Origin: Chitinophagaceae bacterium
GTDB lineage: Bacteria; Bacteroidota; Bacteroidia; Chitinophagales; Chitinophagaceae
Length of the DNA: 64,000 nucleotides
Direction: 5' to 3'
Assembly (NCBI GenBank): GCA_024103425.1
Contig: JAGFIS010000039.1
Span: forward strand, 62,001 to 126,000
The notes under the pieces are model-generated. The model searched no databases. It saw nothing but the letters and a program-made list of their open reading frames with translations, and was not told where the DNA came from. Within the stretch, counting starts at the first letter, position 1, and each line of letters starts with the position of its first letter. The position numbers and the translations under genes are program-made. Shown piece by piece: positions 7,852 to 16,797 of the stretch.

Positions 7852-9483
7852 ATGAAAGAAACGATTTTAGGAAACATAGTTGACGTACACGGCAAGCGCA
7901 TTTTCTTTGGAGAGTTGTGCATTACTAACGGTACTATTTATTCGTTGGAAGAGCGGGGAGGCGAGGATAAATCATTTCCTTACTTATTACCCGGGTTTAT
8001 TGATGCGCATGTGCATGTGGAAAGCAGTATGCTGGTGCCTTCAGAATTTGCAAGGTTGGCAGTAGTGCATGGTACGGTCGGCACCATCAGCGACCCTCAT
8101 GAGATTGCCAATGTTTGTGGCATGCCAGGGGTGGATTATATGATTGAGAATGGCAAGTCTGTTCCCTTTAAGTTTCATTTCGGTGCACCGAGTTGTGTGC
8201 CCGCCACGACGTTTGAAACGGCAGGCGCCGAACTCGACGTTACTCAGGTAGATGAACTGCTGGGCAGGAAAGAAATCTATTATCTGAGTGAGATGATGAA
8301 TTTTCCCGGAGTATTGCATGGAGATGAAACCGTGATGCAGAAAATCGCAGCGGCAAAAAAATATGGTAAGCCGGTTGATGGCCATGCGCCCGGATTAATG
8401 GGCGAAGATGCGGTCAGGTATATCAATGCCGGTATTTCAACAGATCACGAATGTTTTACGTTGGAAGAAGCTCTGCATAAACTGAAGCATGGAATGAAAA
8501 TTCTGATCAGGGAGGGAAGCGCTGCGCGCAATTTTGAAGCCTTAATTCCGCTGTTACACGATTACGAAGATGAGATTATGTTCTGCAGCGACGATAAGCA
8601 TCCGGACAGTCTGGCCGAAGGGCATATCAACGATCTGTGCAGCAGGGCTGTCGAGAAAGGAATAAATGTTTTTAAAGTATTAAAGGCTGCCTGCATTAAT
8701 CCGGTTGAGCATTATAAGATGAACGTCGGACGGCTGCGCCCCGGCGATCAGGCAGACCTTGTGGTTTGTGAAGACCTGACGCATTTCCGTGTGATGGCTA
8801 CCTATATCGACGGTATCAAGGTAGCTGAAAACGGTATTTCACTCATCCATCCGCAGAAAGCAGAAGTTATCAATCAATTTGAGGCAGCACCCTTGAAGGC
8901 GGACAGCTTCCATCTCAAATGGAGCGGAGAAAAAATGCGGGTAATCCATGCTTTAGACGGGCAGTTGATAACAGAGTCGACGGAGGAAGAGCCTAAGGTT
9001 GAAAAGGGGATGGTAGTAGGAGATCCGGAGCGCGATATCTTGAAAATTGTAGTCGTCAACCGTTATGAGAAGAACGTCCCTCCCGCCATCGCACTAATCA
9101 GGAATTTCGGATTGAAAAAGGGTGCCATAGCTTCCTCAGTAGCCCACGACAGCCACAATGTAATTGCAGTGGGCGTGGATGATGAGAGTATTTGCGAAGC
9201 TGTGAATCTCATTATTCGCGAGAAAGGTGGTGTCAGCCTCGCGGTTTACGGACAGCCTGAAGCAACAACCGTCCTGGCACTGCCGGTGGCCGGACTAATG
9301 AGCAATGAAAACGGCTACGAAGTGGCCCGCGAGTACACGGCGATCGACCGCACAGCCAAAGCCTTAGGCTGTCAGCTCGGCGCACCTTATATGACGCTTT
9401 CTTTCATGGCATTACTGGTTATCCCCAAGCTCAAACTCAGTGATAAAGGGTTGTTTGACGGGGAACGGTTTTGTTTTGTATAG
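7852..9483 (+). CDS. ade: Adenine deaminase (amidohydrolase type)
   Basis: Converts adenine to hypoxanthine and ammonia in purine salvage. 543 residues, near the family norm. [14 protein letters not shown] carries the first metal-binding Hx[16 protein letters not shown] is the Ade-specific block, and [13 protein letters not shown] and [10 protein letters not shown] supply the later metal and catalytic residues. The C-terminal Ade-specific domain ([22 protein letters not shown]) is complete. The manganese/iron site therefore looks intact. It stands alone between tag and the M1 peptidase. Confidence 0.95.
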   Translation: MKETILGNIVDVHGKRIFFGELCITNGTIYSLEERGGEDKSFPYLLPGFIDAHVHVESSMLVPSEFARLAVVHGTVGTISDPHEIANVCGMPGVDYMIENGKSVPFKFHFGAPSCVPATTFETAGAELDVTQVDELLGRKEIYYLSEMMNFPGVLHGDETVMQKIAAAKKYGKPVDGHAPGLMGEDAVRYINAGISTDHECFTLEEALHKLKHGMKILIREGSAARNFEALIPLLHDYEDEIMFCSDDKHPDSLAEGHINDLCSRAVEKGINVFKVLKAACINPVEHYKMNVGRLRPGDQADLVVCEDLTHFRVMATYIDGIKVAENGISLIHPQKAEVINQFEAAPLKADSFHLKWSGEKMRVIHALDGQLITESTEEEPKVEKGMVVGDPERDILKIVVVNRYEKNVPPAIALIRNFGLKKGAIASSVAHDSHNVIAVGVDDESICEAVNLIIREKGGVSLAVYGQPEATTVLALPVAGLMSNENGYEVAREYTAIDRTAKALGCQLGAPYMTLSFMALLVIPKLKLSDKGLFDGERFCFV

Positions 9484-9673
9484 CATTCTTCTAAAGTTTT
9501 TTTAGAGTGTATTATGCCTCCTGATTGGATTCCTGCAAAACAAAAAGTGATGCCAACAAGGAGATATACTGTTTTACCCTTACTTTGCAGAGTCTTTAAA
9601 AAAGTATAAAGACCGGATAATTTAGTATTGAATTATACGTTTTTGCTTATTTAAAAAATTAATCCCCGATCCC

Positions 9674-11980
9674 ATGAAAAGAAAACATTTACTCTTTCTT
9701 TTTTTATGCTCCGTTGCATTTATCCCGGTAAACGCACAGTTCAATCCGGCAATGAGGTCATCAGGCCATAGCGGCACCGGTGCTAATATCGACGTAAAAC
9801 ACCACAGATTTGAATGGACTATAAATCCCGGAGTGGCAAAAAGGATATCCGGTAGTGTTACAACCTACTTTGAGACTACGCAGGCCGGGGTGAATACCAT
9901 TACTTTTGATTTTAATAAAACTTCTTTTAATAACGCGAACCTTATCGTAAAGTATCACGGTACCAACTGTACTACCTCTTTTCCTTCTACCGGGAACACG
10001 GATATTCTGACCATTACGCTACCGGTAACGCTGGCAAATGGTGTACTGGACTCTGTTACAATATTTTATGATGGAGTGCCTCCTGCTGTTAACGGTGAGG
10101 CCGAAGGATGTCAATTAAAGAATGTTAAGGTGGGGACCCAAAAATATCCTGTTTTCTACACGCTGTCAGAATCGTATGAGGATAAAGACTGGTGGCCATG
10201 CAAAGCAGACATGCAGGATAAGATAGACAGTCTTACGTTTATCATTACCACCCCTTCCGCATACCGTGCTGCTGCGAATGGGGTATTGGTGAGTGAGGTG
10301 ACGTCAGGCACTAATAAGATTTACACTTTCAAACATAAGTACCCGATTGCCTCTTACCTGGTAGCGGTTGCAGCAGCTCAGTATTCTGTTTACAATCGTG
10401 GTACAGTGAGTATCGGAGGAAAGAATGTTCCGGTTGAATATTATATTCTCAGTGCCCGTTCTCCGACTAGTTCTCAACTGACTGCAATGGATTACTGCAA
10501 GCAGGAGCTAACGGTTTTTAGCAATTTGTTTGGCGATTATCCATACAAGGACGAGAAGTATGGTATGTATGAATTTGCCTGGGGTGGGGGAATGGAGCAC
10601 CAGACTTTCTCTGCCATGGGGTGGAGTGCGATGAATAGTAAAACTGTTGTGGCTCATGAGCTGGTTCATCAATGGTTTGGTGATAAGGTGACCATGGCTA
10701 CATGGAATGATCTGTGGATTGCAGAAGGTTTTGCCAGATATGGTGAGGCTTTGGCTGCAGAATTTGTTTCCGGTTTGGGTCTCAATGCCTCATCGATAAG
10801 AAGTAATTATAAGAGTTCTGCGAACGGTTCCGGTTTGCGGGGTTACGGCTGTTATATTCCTAACTCTTATATCACTAGTTCGGATGTGCTCTGGAGCTCA
10901 GCTTACGGTTCAACTGTGTATGAACGCGGTGCAATGGTGGTGAGTATGTTGCGTACCCTTATGGGTGACGAAAAATTCTTTCAGGCTTGCCGTAATTATT
11001 TAAATGATCCGCAATTAGCTTATGGGGCAGCAACAACTGCAGATCTACAGGCTCACATGGAGGCAGTGTTAGGAGGATTCGACCTGACAAGCTTCTTTGA
11101 CTCTTTCGTATATGGCAATGGATATCCTACCTATACAGGCAGTAATAAAATTGCCTGGCAGGCAGTAGGAACGGATAAAATAAGGTTTGGAGTTTATACT
11201 CAGGGAAAAAGCACTGGTTCTGATGTCGGTTATTATTCAGCAGTAATTCCCTTAAGGGTACAGGGTGCCGGCGGAAAAGATACTGTTATAGTGTTGTATG
11301 ATCGCGGAACAATGGGAGTGTCTGTGGGTGGTGACGGTATTGTATATGGTAATTCAGCAACCCCTACCGTTTATCTTGGATTTACGCCTACCACGGTAAC
11401 TTTTGATCCCTTTAGCATGAGTCTGGCAGTGGGTGATCCTCCGGTAAATACAACTGTGGTCGCTACAGAGATTATTGATTTTAATGTTCGGACAATCAAC
11501 GAAAAACTGCTTGCCACCCTTACAACTGTTGATGATGGCTCTGCTTCGGAAATATGGCTGGAACACAGCTTTGACGGAAAAACATTTTTACCTACTGGCA
11601 TGATGGTTGACAAAGGAAACGGGATTTATGGTTATCAAACCGATATGAAATCCGGTACTGTTTTTTACAGAGCGAAGGTGGTTCAGAAAACAGGCGATTT
11701 GTTGTATTCGAAAATTGAAAAAATAACCGCAGAGGCTCGTGTCCAGGCTATTGCGATACTTTCAAATCCTGTATCGCACACTTTGAAAATAAAAGTAAAC
11801 GGAGACCAGGGGAAATATCTCTATCGCATTCTGGATATAGAAGGCAGAGTGCTGAAGAAGGGGGAATTGGTGTTTAATGAACAATCAGGAATAGATGTCA
11901 GTACGTTGAAGCCGGGGACTTATTTGTTCTCTGCCGCTGTGGGAGACAGGCACGATACTGTACGCTTTGTGGTGCAATAG
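9674..11980 (+). CDS. Secreted M1-family zinc aminopeptidase with T9SS sorting domain
   Basis: 768 residues. A signal peptide (ending VNAQ) is followed by an M1 N-terminal beta domain, then the catalytic domain with the substrate motif GGGMEHQT and the zinc motif HELVH (near 328-332) with the third ligand in IAEGFARY 18 residues on. Residues about 695-768 form a type A T9SS sorting domain (KINGDQGKYLYRILDIEGR-like pattern, LKPGTYLFS). It lacks the long C-terminal helical domain of cytosolic M1 enzymes and has the sorting domain instead, so it should act at or outside the cell surface on peptides. Upstream, TTACTTTGC near 9579 is a near match to the -7 motif. A terminator follows. Confidence 0.92.
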   Translation: MKRKHLLFLFLCSVAFIPVNAQFNPAMRSSGHSGTGANIDVKHHRFEWTINPGVAKRISGSVTTYFETTQAGVNTITFDFNKTSFNNANLIVKYHGTNCTTSFPSTGNTDILTITLPVTLANGVLDSVTIFYDGVPPAVNGEAEGCQLKNVKVGTQKYPVFYTLSESYEDKDWWPCKADMQDKIDSLTFIITTPSAYRAAANGVLVSEVTSGTNKIYTFKHKYPIASYLVAVAAAQYSVYNRGTVSIGGKNVPVEYYILSARSPTSSQLTAMDYCKQELTVFSNLFGDYPYKDEKYGMYEFAWGGGMEHQTFSAMGWSAMNSKTVVAHELVHQWFGDKVTMATWNDLWIAEGFARYGEALAAEFVSGLGLNASSIRSNYKSSANGSGLRGYGCYIPNSYITSSDVLWSSAYGSTVYERGAMVVSMLRTLMGDEKFFQACRNYLNDPQLAYGAATTADLQAHMEAVLGGFDLTSFFDSFVYGNGYPTYTGSNKIAWQAVGTDKIRFGVYTQGKSTGSDVGYYSAVIPLRVQGAGGKDTVIVLYDRGTMGVSVGGDGIVYGNSATPTVYLGFTPTTVTFDPFSMSLAVGDPPVNTTVVATEIIDFNVRTINEKLLATLTTVDDGSASEIWLEHSFDGKTFLPTGMMVDKGNGIYGYQTDMKSGTVFYRAKVVQKTGDLLYSKIEKITAEARVQAIAILSNPVSHTLKIKVNGDQGKYLYRILDIEGRVLKKGELVFNEQSGIDVSTLKPGTYLFSAAVGDRHDTVRFVVQ

Positions 11981-12016
11981 CTCTTAGATAATTACAAAAT
12001 GATAATATGTTAAGTA

Positions 12017-12050
12017 AAAGCCCGGTAGTGGTGACTATCGGGTTTCTTTT
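12017..12050 (+). terminator. Intrinsic terminator of the M1 peptidase gene
   Basis: Stem CCCGGTAGT with ACTATCGGG (one G-T pair), 4-base loop, followed by TTTCTTTTTG. Confidence 0.85.
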
Positions 12051-12179
12051 TGAGTTTATGTGCTTTAATACGTTATCAGTTGATGATTTTAATGGTTGGT
12101 GCCCTCTCAACCGGTCTGTTCAATATAAGCACTAAGCCTTGATACTCAGTCTCTTTTATTTAGTTTTTTACGAAAACGT

Positions 12180-12215
12180 AAAAAATGGATCCATTTTTTG
12201 ACATAAGTCAAAAAA
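12180..12215. promoter_or_regulatory. Two overlapping perfect palindromes sharing a T6 run
   Basis: The first palindrome, 12180-12199, is A6-TGGATCCA-T6 (20 bp, no spacer). The second, 12194-12215, is T6-GAC, the spacer ATAA, then GTC-A6 (9-bp arms). They share the same T6. The core TTGAC-N4-GTCAA (12198-12211) equals the site at 5498-5511 and is of CRP/FNR type. Its centre is about 25 bp before a TAAAATTG -7-like element, close to an activator position for the gene at 12304. Confidence 0.5.
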
Positions 12216-12303
12216 GTATCAGGAACGGATAAAATTGCAGCACAGATGGAAATATTTATTGCTGCTCAACGTTTTACATGCCAATAAATAAAATCTACCT
12301 CTG

Positions 12304-15300
12304 ATGAAAAACCTTTACGCTTATCTGCGACCGAGAAATTTTATTCTTCCGCTAATCATCGCCCTTGGATGCTCTTTCGGAGCAGAAGCACAGCCGTATA
12401 ACATAACAGAAACTTTTACTTCGAGTGGCAGCTTTAAAGTTCCTGCAGGAGTCACCTCTATCACAGTTGAGTGCTGGGGCGGTGGTGGCGGCGGAGGGTT
12501 TGCTCGCGAAGAGAAAGGTGCAGCCGGTGGTGGAGGAGGCGGTGGCGCTTATGCGAAATCAGTAGTGAGTGTTACTCCCGGAAATACCTACAGTTTTGTA
12601 GTGGGCCAAGGAGGAGCAGGAGGAACTAAAAGTGGAACAGCTGCCGAAGCAGGCGGTAATACAACATTTAATGGAACTACAGTGGTTGCAGCCGGTGGAG
12701 CCGGAGGAGAAGGAATGAAAACAAATGCATCAGGCGTCGGTGGATCGGGAGGTTCCGCTGCGGCTTCAATAGGAGATACTAAGTATTCCGGTGGAAGTGG
12801 GTCAGACGGAAAGAATGGAACCAGTGGTACTTATTATGGTGGCGGTGGCGGTAGCAGTGCAGGGACAGGGAGTAATGGAAATGCGGCTGTGAATACCCAA
12901 AACGGTGCTTCTGCAGTTACAGGAGGTAGTGCCGGAGGAGATGGTAGTAGTGGTAACTCAAATGGCTCTAACGGCGATAATCCCGGCGGCGGCGGCGGTG
13001 GTGCACACAGGAATAGTAAAAATAGGGCCGGTGGTAATGGAGGAGACGGAAAGATCATAATCAGTTACTCCATTCCTTCAATAACAACTTTGTATTGGGC
13101 TGGATCCGGTTCAGTTATTGCAGCCACTTCAGGGTTAGACTTCAACAATGCATCTAACTGGTCATTCGATCCGGATAGCTATCATCCCTCACCAATAAGC
13201 CCTAATGCTTCATTGGATATTGTAATCTTAATGGATTTGAATTCAAGTGTGCCTACTAACAATGCTAATCTAACTTTCAGCCAGGCCTTAACAGAAATTA
13301 ATAATCTGGATTTTACTGTTAAGACCACTACTTCTGCTAAAGCGGATATTAATGAGGGTGGTCTATCCGTTAGGGCTAACCAAACACTAATCATTCACGG
13401 AGATTCTTATTTATATGCAGAGAGTAATGTTAAAGATAAGGGTGTTCAGCTGACCATGGATACTCCTGCTGACAATGCGGTAATAATATATAACGGTAAT
13501 CTAACTACTAATGCACTTGAAAAAGCAACCGGAAGTGGTGCAGAGTGCATTGTTTATCCTTTTTCGAATCCTGTAGGAACAATGAATAAGGGTAAATTCA
13601 TTCTGCGCGGTAATGCAGATTTGCGAGGATGTGGTGATGATCAGGCTCCGGAATTAAATAAACCAACATTGCTTGTATTTGACGGCACGGGAACGCAGAC
13701 AATTACCAACCGCAACACTGAAAATGCAGTCTGGTTCTCAGCATATCCAGTATTCTTAGCTCATGAGACAAAGATTGGCGAAACCAATACGCCGACTGTA
13801 ATTCTAACCGGGCCGGATCCTATAGGTTTCAGAACTATAGAATCCTTGACAATAAGTCCTAATGCCACTTTAATAATTGATGCCAATCAAAAGTTGGATT
13901 GCGATACTACACCGCTGACTTCACCCGGAGCCATGACGATGGGGGCTAATTCTACACTGGTTATAAAAGGGAATAATTTTACGAAAGGGTATGGTTCTTA
14001 TAATTTAGACCCTACCAGCAAGGTGATTTATACAATGGGAGACGGTACAACCCAGAATGTAGAACAGGTGATTTACGGAAATCTGGAGTTGACCAACAGC
14101 GATGCAACAGGAAATGCTACCAAAAATATATTGAACAACCTGGTTTTGAAAGGAGACCTTACCATCAATTCGGATGTGACGATGAATCAGTCATCCTATT
14201 CAATTATGAGATCACCGGGTGGCGGAACATTTACGTTGGGATCTAATTCAACACATAAACTGACAGGAACCTACCCGTCGGGATTCAGCACCTATGATCT
14301 GGCTGCCAATAGTCATACCGAATATTTAGGAGGCACACAGAGCGTCAGTGCTCAGAATTACGGTCATCTGTTATTGCAAAATGCAGGCACCAAGACTGCA
14401 GCAGGAGATGTCGGTGTGAGAGGAAATATTACTATTGCTTCAAATGCAGTATTCGATGGTGCTGGCTACAATCACACCATTACAGGTAACTGGAATAATA
14501 ATTCATCTTCATCGGCTTATACCTATGGCACGAGTTCTGTTACCTTCAACGGTTCATCGGGGCAGAGTATTGGCGGAAACTACGGCACATCTTTCTATAA
14601 AATGGTGATGGATAACACTTCTGGTTCAGGCATTACACTTGACCAGCCGGTAGATATTTACACAGGGCTTACTTCAACCGGCAGTGGAATGAAATTGAAC
14701 ACTAATGACCAGCTGACGATTAAGTCCACCGCTACAAGAACAGCTTATGTAGGATACATGGAAGGTAATACCATCAATGGTAAGGCAACCGTAGAGCGCT
14801 ACGTTTCTTCGCACAAAGCATGGCGCATGATGGCTGTACCGACCAGCGGCACACAGACGATTAAAGAAGCATGGCAGGAGAATGCTGTAAATGAAAGCGA
14901 TGACCCTACTCCGGGTTATGGTATCCAGATTACCGGTCCGCCAAGTGATTGGGCAGCTAAGGGCTTTGACTTGCAGTCGCCTTCGCCATCGATGAAAGCC
15001 TATAACCCGGCAAATAATACCTGGGTGGGGGTGGCTAACACGAATGCTACAGCAATATCGAGTTCGAGGGCGTACATGGTATTTGTAAGAGGCGACAGAA
15101 CTGTTAAAGATATGTGGACTGCTCCGACTCAGACAACCCTTAGAACTAAAGGAAATCTGAATGTAGGTACACAACCTGAGGTCACGGTTACACCGGGAAA
15201 ATATTCTTTGGTCGGAAACCCATATGCTTCGCCGATTGACTTTTCTTCACTCACAAGAGGAATATATATTGACAACTCTTTCTACGTGTGGGATCCATTC

Positions 15301-16521
15301 TTATCCGGTACTTATGGCTTGGGCGGATATCAGGTATTCTCTGCAGCTAACGGTTGGGAGCCGATACCGGGTGGCACATCAGCTCACCCGAGTGGGGTGC
15401 CCAATACCACTATTCAGAGCGGAGAGGCATTCTTCATCCGTGCTGACGAGTTGGCTGATCCAATGTATGGAGTAAATTTGCAGATTGCTGAAGATGCTAA
15501 AGTAGAAGAAAACCCTGTAACCTTCACTCGTCCGAACGGAGGAGCAGAAAAGCAATTCTTCCGTACTGCACTGACGACTACAGATAATATTTTGGTGGAT
15601 GCCAACGCGGTGGCTTTCTCAGATAGTTATAACAATGGTTTAGATGTGGATGATGCACGCAAGATTAAAAATGCTTTTGAGAATCTGAGCCTTAAGCGCG
15701 CTAATCAAATTCTGGCTGTAGAAGCCAGAGGCTGGAATCCGCAGGATACAATCTATTATGATATGTCAGGCTTGCAGAAGCGTAGTTACCGCCTGCGTTT
15801 CGTGCCGGTGAATATGGACAGGACCACCTCTGCAAGACTGATTGACAGCTTCACAGGCACAGAGACAGAAGTGGCTATGACTGATACAACTTACTACAAC
15901 TTCACTGTTACCAACGATGCGAAGAGCAATGCACCCGGGCGCTTCAAAGTAGTGTTTGAGATGCAAGGTGCGCTACCGGTAACCTTTGTGAAGGTAACGG
16001 CCAAGCCTGTAGGAGAAGAAGTATCAGTAGAATGGAAAGTAGCTAATGAAAGAAATAATCAAGAGTATGTAGTGGAGCACTCAACCGATGGCAGAGAATT
16101 TACGGCAGTTGGAAAAGTTACAGCCAATCCTCAGTCGGGCGGAAACTACCAATGGACAGACAAGAATCCTGCTCATGGAAATAACTTCTACAGAGTACGG
16201 AATATGGACATCGATGGTAAGTCACAACTTTCCGAAGTGGTTAAAGTCAACATGGGCATCAGCGCCGGTATTTTGAGCGTATATCCTAATCCGGTCCAGG
16301 GTTCCAAAGTATATGTAAACCTTGTTAACCAGAAAGTCGGCAACTATCACATTCGTATATATAACCTGACCGGTCAAACGGTAAAGCAGATGAATCACAA
16401 AGTTACCCTCAGTAATGAAGTGATTCCAATTGACTGGCCTTCATCACTGCCTCAGGGGATTTATAATGTTGAAATTATTAAAGACCGTAAGATCGTTGAG
16501 GTCATTAAACTGAAATATTAG
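12304..16521 (+). CDS. Very large glycine-rich T9SS-exported surface protein
   Basis: 1405 residues. After a signal peptide (ending GAEAQ) come a short beta segment (FTSSGSFKVPAGVTSITVECW) and a glycine-rich region at about 60-255 with runs of up to seven Gly. About 270-860 is a repetitive beta region with many T/N/S-rich strands, perhaps a beta-helix. About 870-1210 is a mixed domain with YxLVGNPYASPIDF, a block common in large T9SS cargo, and about 1315-1405 is a type A sorting domain (SVYPNPV, YNLTGQTV, LPQGIYNVEI). Such proteins are exported across the outer membrane and attached to the cell surface; adhesin or matrix roles are inferred, not shown. The region upstream carries nested palindromes. 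The antisense proline-rich ORF at 12834-13058 is only the shadow of the glycine runs. Confidence 0.88.
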   Translation: MKNLYAYLRPRNFILPLIIALGCSFGAEAQPYNITETFTSSGSFKVPAGVTSITVECWGGGGGGGFAREEKGAAGGGGGGGAYAKSVVSVTPGNTYSFVVGQGGAGGTKSGTAAEAGGNTTFNGTTVVAAGGAGGEGMKTNASGVGGSGGSAAASIGDTKYSGGSGSDGKNGTSGTYYGGGGGSSAGTGSNGNAAVNTQNGASAVTGGSAGGDGSSGNSNGSNGDNPGGGGGGAHRNSKNRAGGNGGDGKIIISYSIPSITTLYWAGSGSVIAATSGLDFNNASNWSFDPDSYHPSPISPNASLDIVILMDLNSSVPTNNANLTFSQALTEINNLDFTVKTTTSAKADINEGGLSVRANQTLIIHGDSYLYAESNVKDKGVQLTMDTPADNAVIIYNGNLTTNALEKATGSGAECIVYPFSNPVGTMNKGKFILRGNADLRGCGDDQAPELNKPTLLVFDGTGTQTITNRNTENAVWFSAYPVFLAHETKIGETNTPTVILTGPDPIGFRTIESLTISPNATLIIDANQKLDCDTTPLTSPGAMTMGANSTLVIKGNNFTKGYGSYNLDPTSKVIYTMGDGTTQNVEQVIYGNLELTNSDATGNATKNILNNLVLKGDLTINSDVTMNQSSYSIMRSPGGGTFTLGSNSTHKLTGTYPSGFSTYDLAANSHTEYLGGTQSVSAQNYGHLLLQNAGTKTAAGDVGVRGNITIASNAVFDGAGYNHTITGNWNNNSSSSAYTYGTSSVTFNGSSGQSIGGNYGTSFYKMVMDNTSGSGITLDQPVDIYTGLTSTGSGMKLNTNDQLTIKSTATRTAYVGYMEGNTINGKATVERYVSSHKAWRMMAVPTSGTQTIKEAWQENAVNESDDPTPGYGIQITGPPSDWAAKGFDLQSPSPSMKAYNPANNTWVGVANTNATAISSSRAYMVFVRGDRTVKDMWTAPTQTTLRTKGNLNVGTQPEVTVTPGKYSLVGNPYASPIDFSSLTRGIYIDNSFYVWDPFLSGTYGLGGYQVFSAANGWEPIPGGTSAHPSGVPNTTIQSGEAFFIRADELADPMYGVNLQIAEDAKVEENPVTFTRPNGGAEKQFFRTALTTTDNILVDANAVAFSDSYNNGLDVDDARKIKNAFENLSLKRANQILAVEARGWNPQDTIYYDMSGLQKRSYRLRFVPVNMDRTTSARLIDSFTGTETEVAMTDTTYYNFTVTNDAKSNAPGRFKVVFEMQGALPVTFVKVTAKPVGEEVSVEWKVANERNNQEYVVEHSTDGREFTAVGKVTANPQSGGNYQWTDKNPAHGNNFYRVRNMDIDGKSQLSEVVKVNMGISAGILSVYPNPVQGSKVYVNLVNQKVGNYHIRIYNLTGQTVKQMNHKVTLSNEVIPIDWPSSLPQGIYNVEIIKDRKIVEVIKLKY

Positions 16522-16546
16522 TATAAGTCTGAAATTGTTGATCAAG

Positions 16547-16578
16547 AGAGGGTAGCAGACAGATGTTACCCTTTTTTT
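16547..16578 (+). terminator. Intrinsic terminator after the glycine-rich protein gene
   Basis: Stem GGGTAGC with GTTACCC (one G-T pair), 8-base loop, then seven T. Confidence 0.85.
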
Positions 16579-16769
16579 ACATGTCGAACCTAATTTTGGA
16601 AAATGAATTGAAGGGCTGTTTACCCCGTGAAAGACTTATTAATTACTTATTAATTATTTGAGTGGCTTTAGCGAATATCTGTAAATACACCTCAGAAAAT
16701 ATATTAAATAAATGTTATTTGGAATAGGGAAATCTGCCCTTTCCACAAAGACATTTAATTGCAAAACAC

Positions 16770-16777
16770 TATCTTTG
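16770..16777 (+). promoter_or_regulatory. Bacteroidetes -7 motif for secDF
   Basis: TATCTTTG followed by CAC matches TAnnTTTG exactly, 20 bases before the secDF ATG, which predicts a short leader. No good -33 TTTG is seen at the expected distance. Confidence 0.5.
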
Positions 16778-16797
16778 CACACTTCAAAAAATAAGAT

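Larger units (their letters stand above)
11981..12303. other. Intergenic region with terminator and nested palindromes
   Basis: 323 bp without a gene. It holds the terminator of the M1 peptidase gene (12017-12050), the nested palindromes at 12180-12215 and TAAAATTG at 12230-12237, a one-mismatch -7 motif for the next gene. Confidence 0.6.

Noticed and set aside
9490-9510. Terminator after ade (TCTAAA/TTTAGA)
   Set aside because: The stem is six A-T rich pairs and has no T run after it.
12834-13058. Proline-rich minus-strand frame
   Set aside because: It is the antisense reading of glycine codons in the T9SS protein; no independent gene features.
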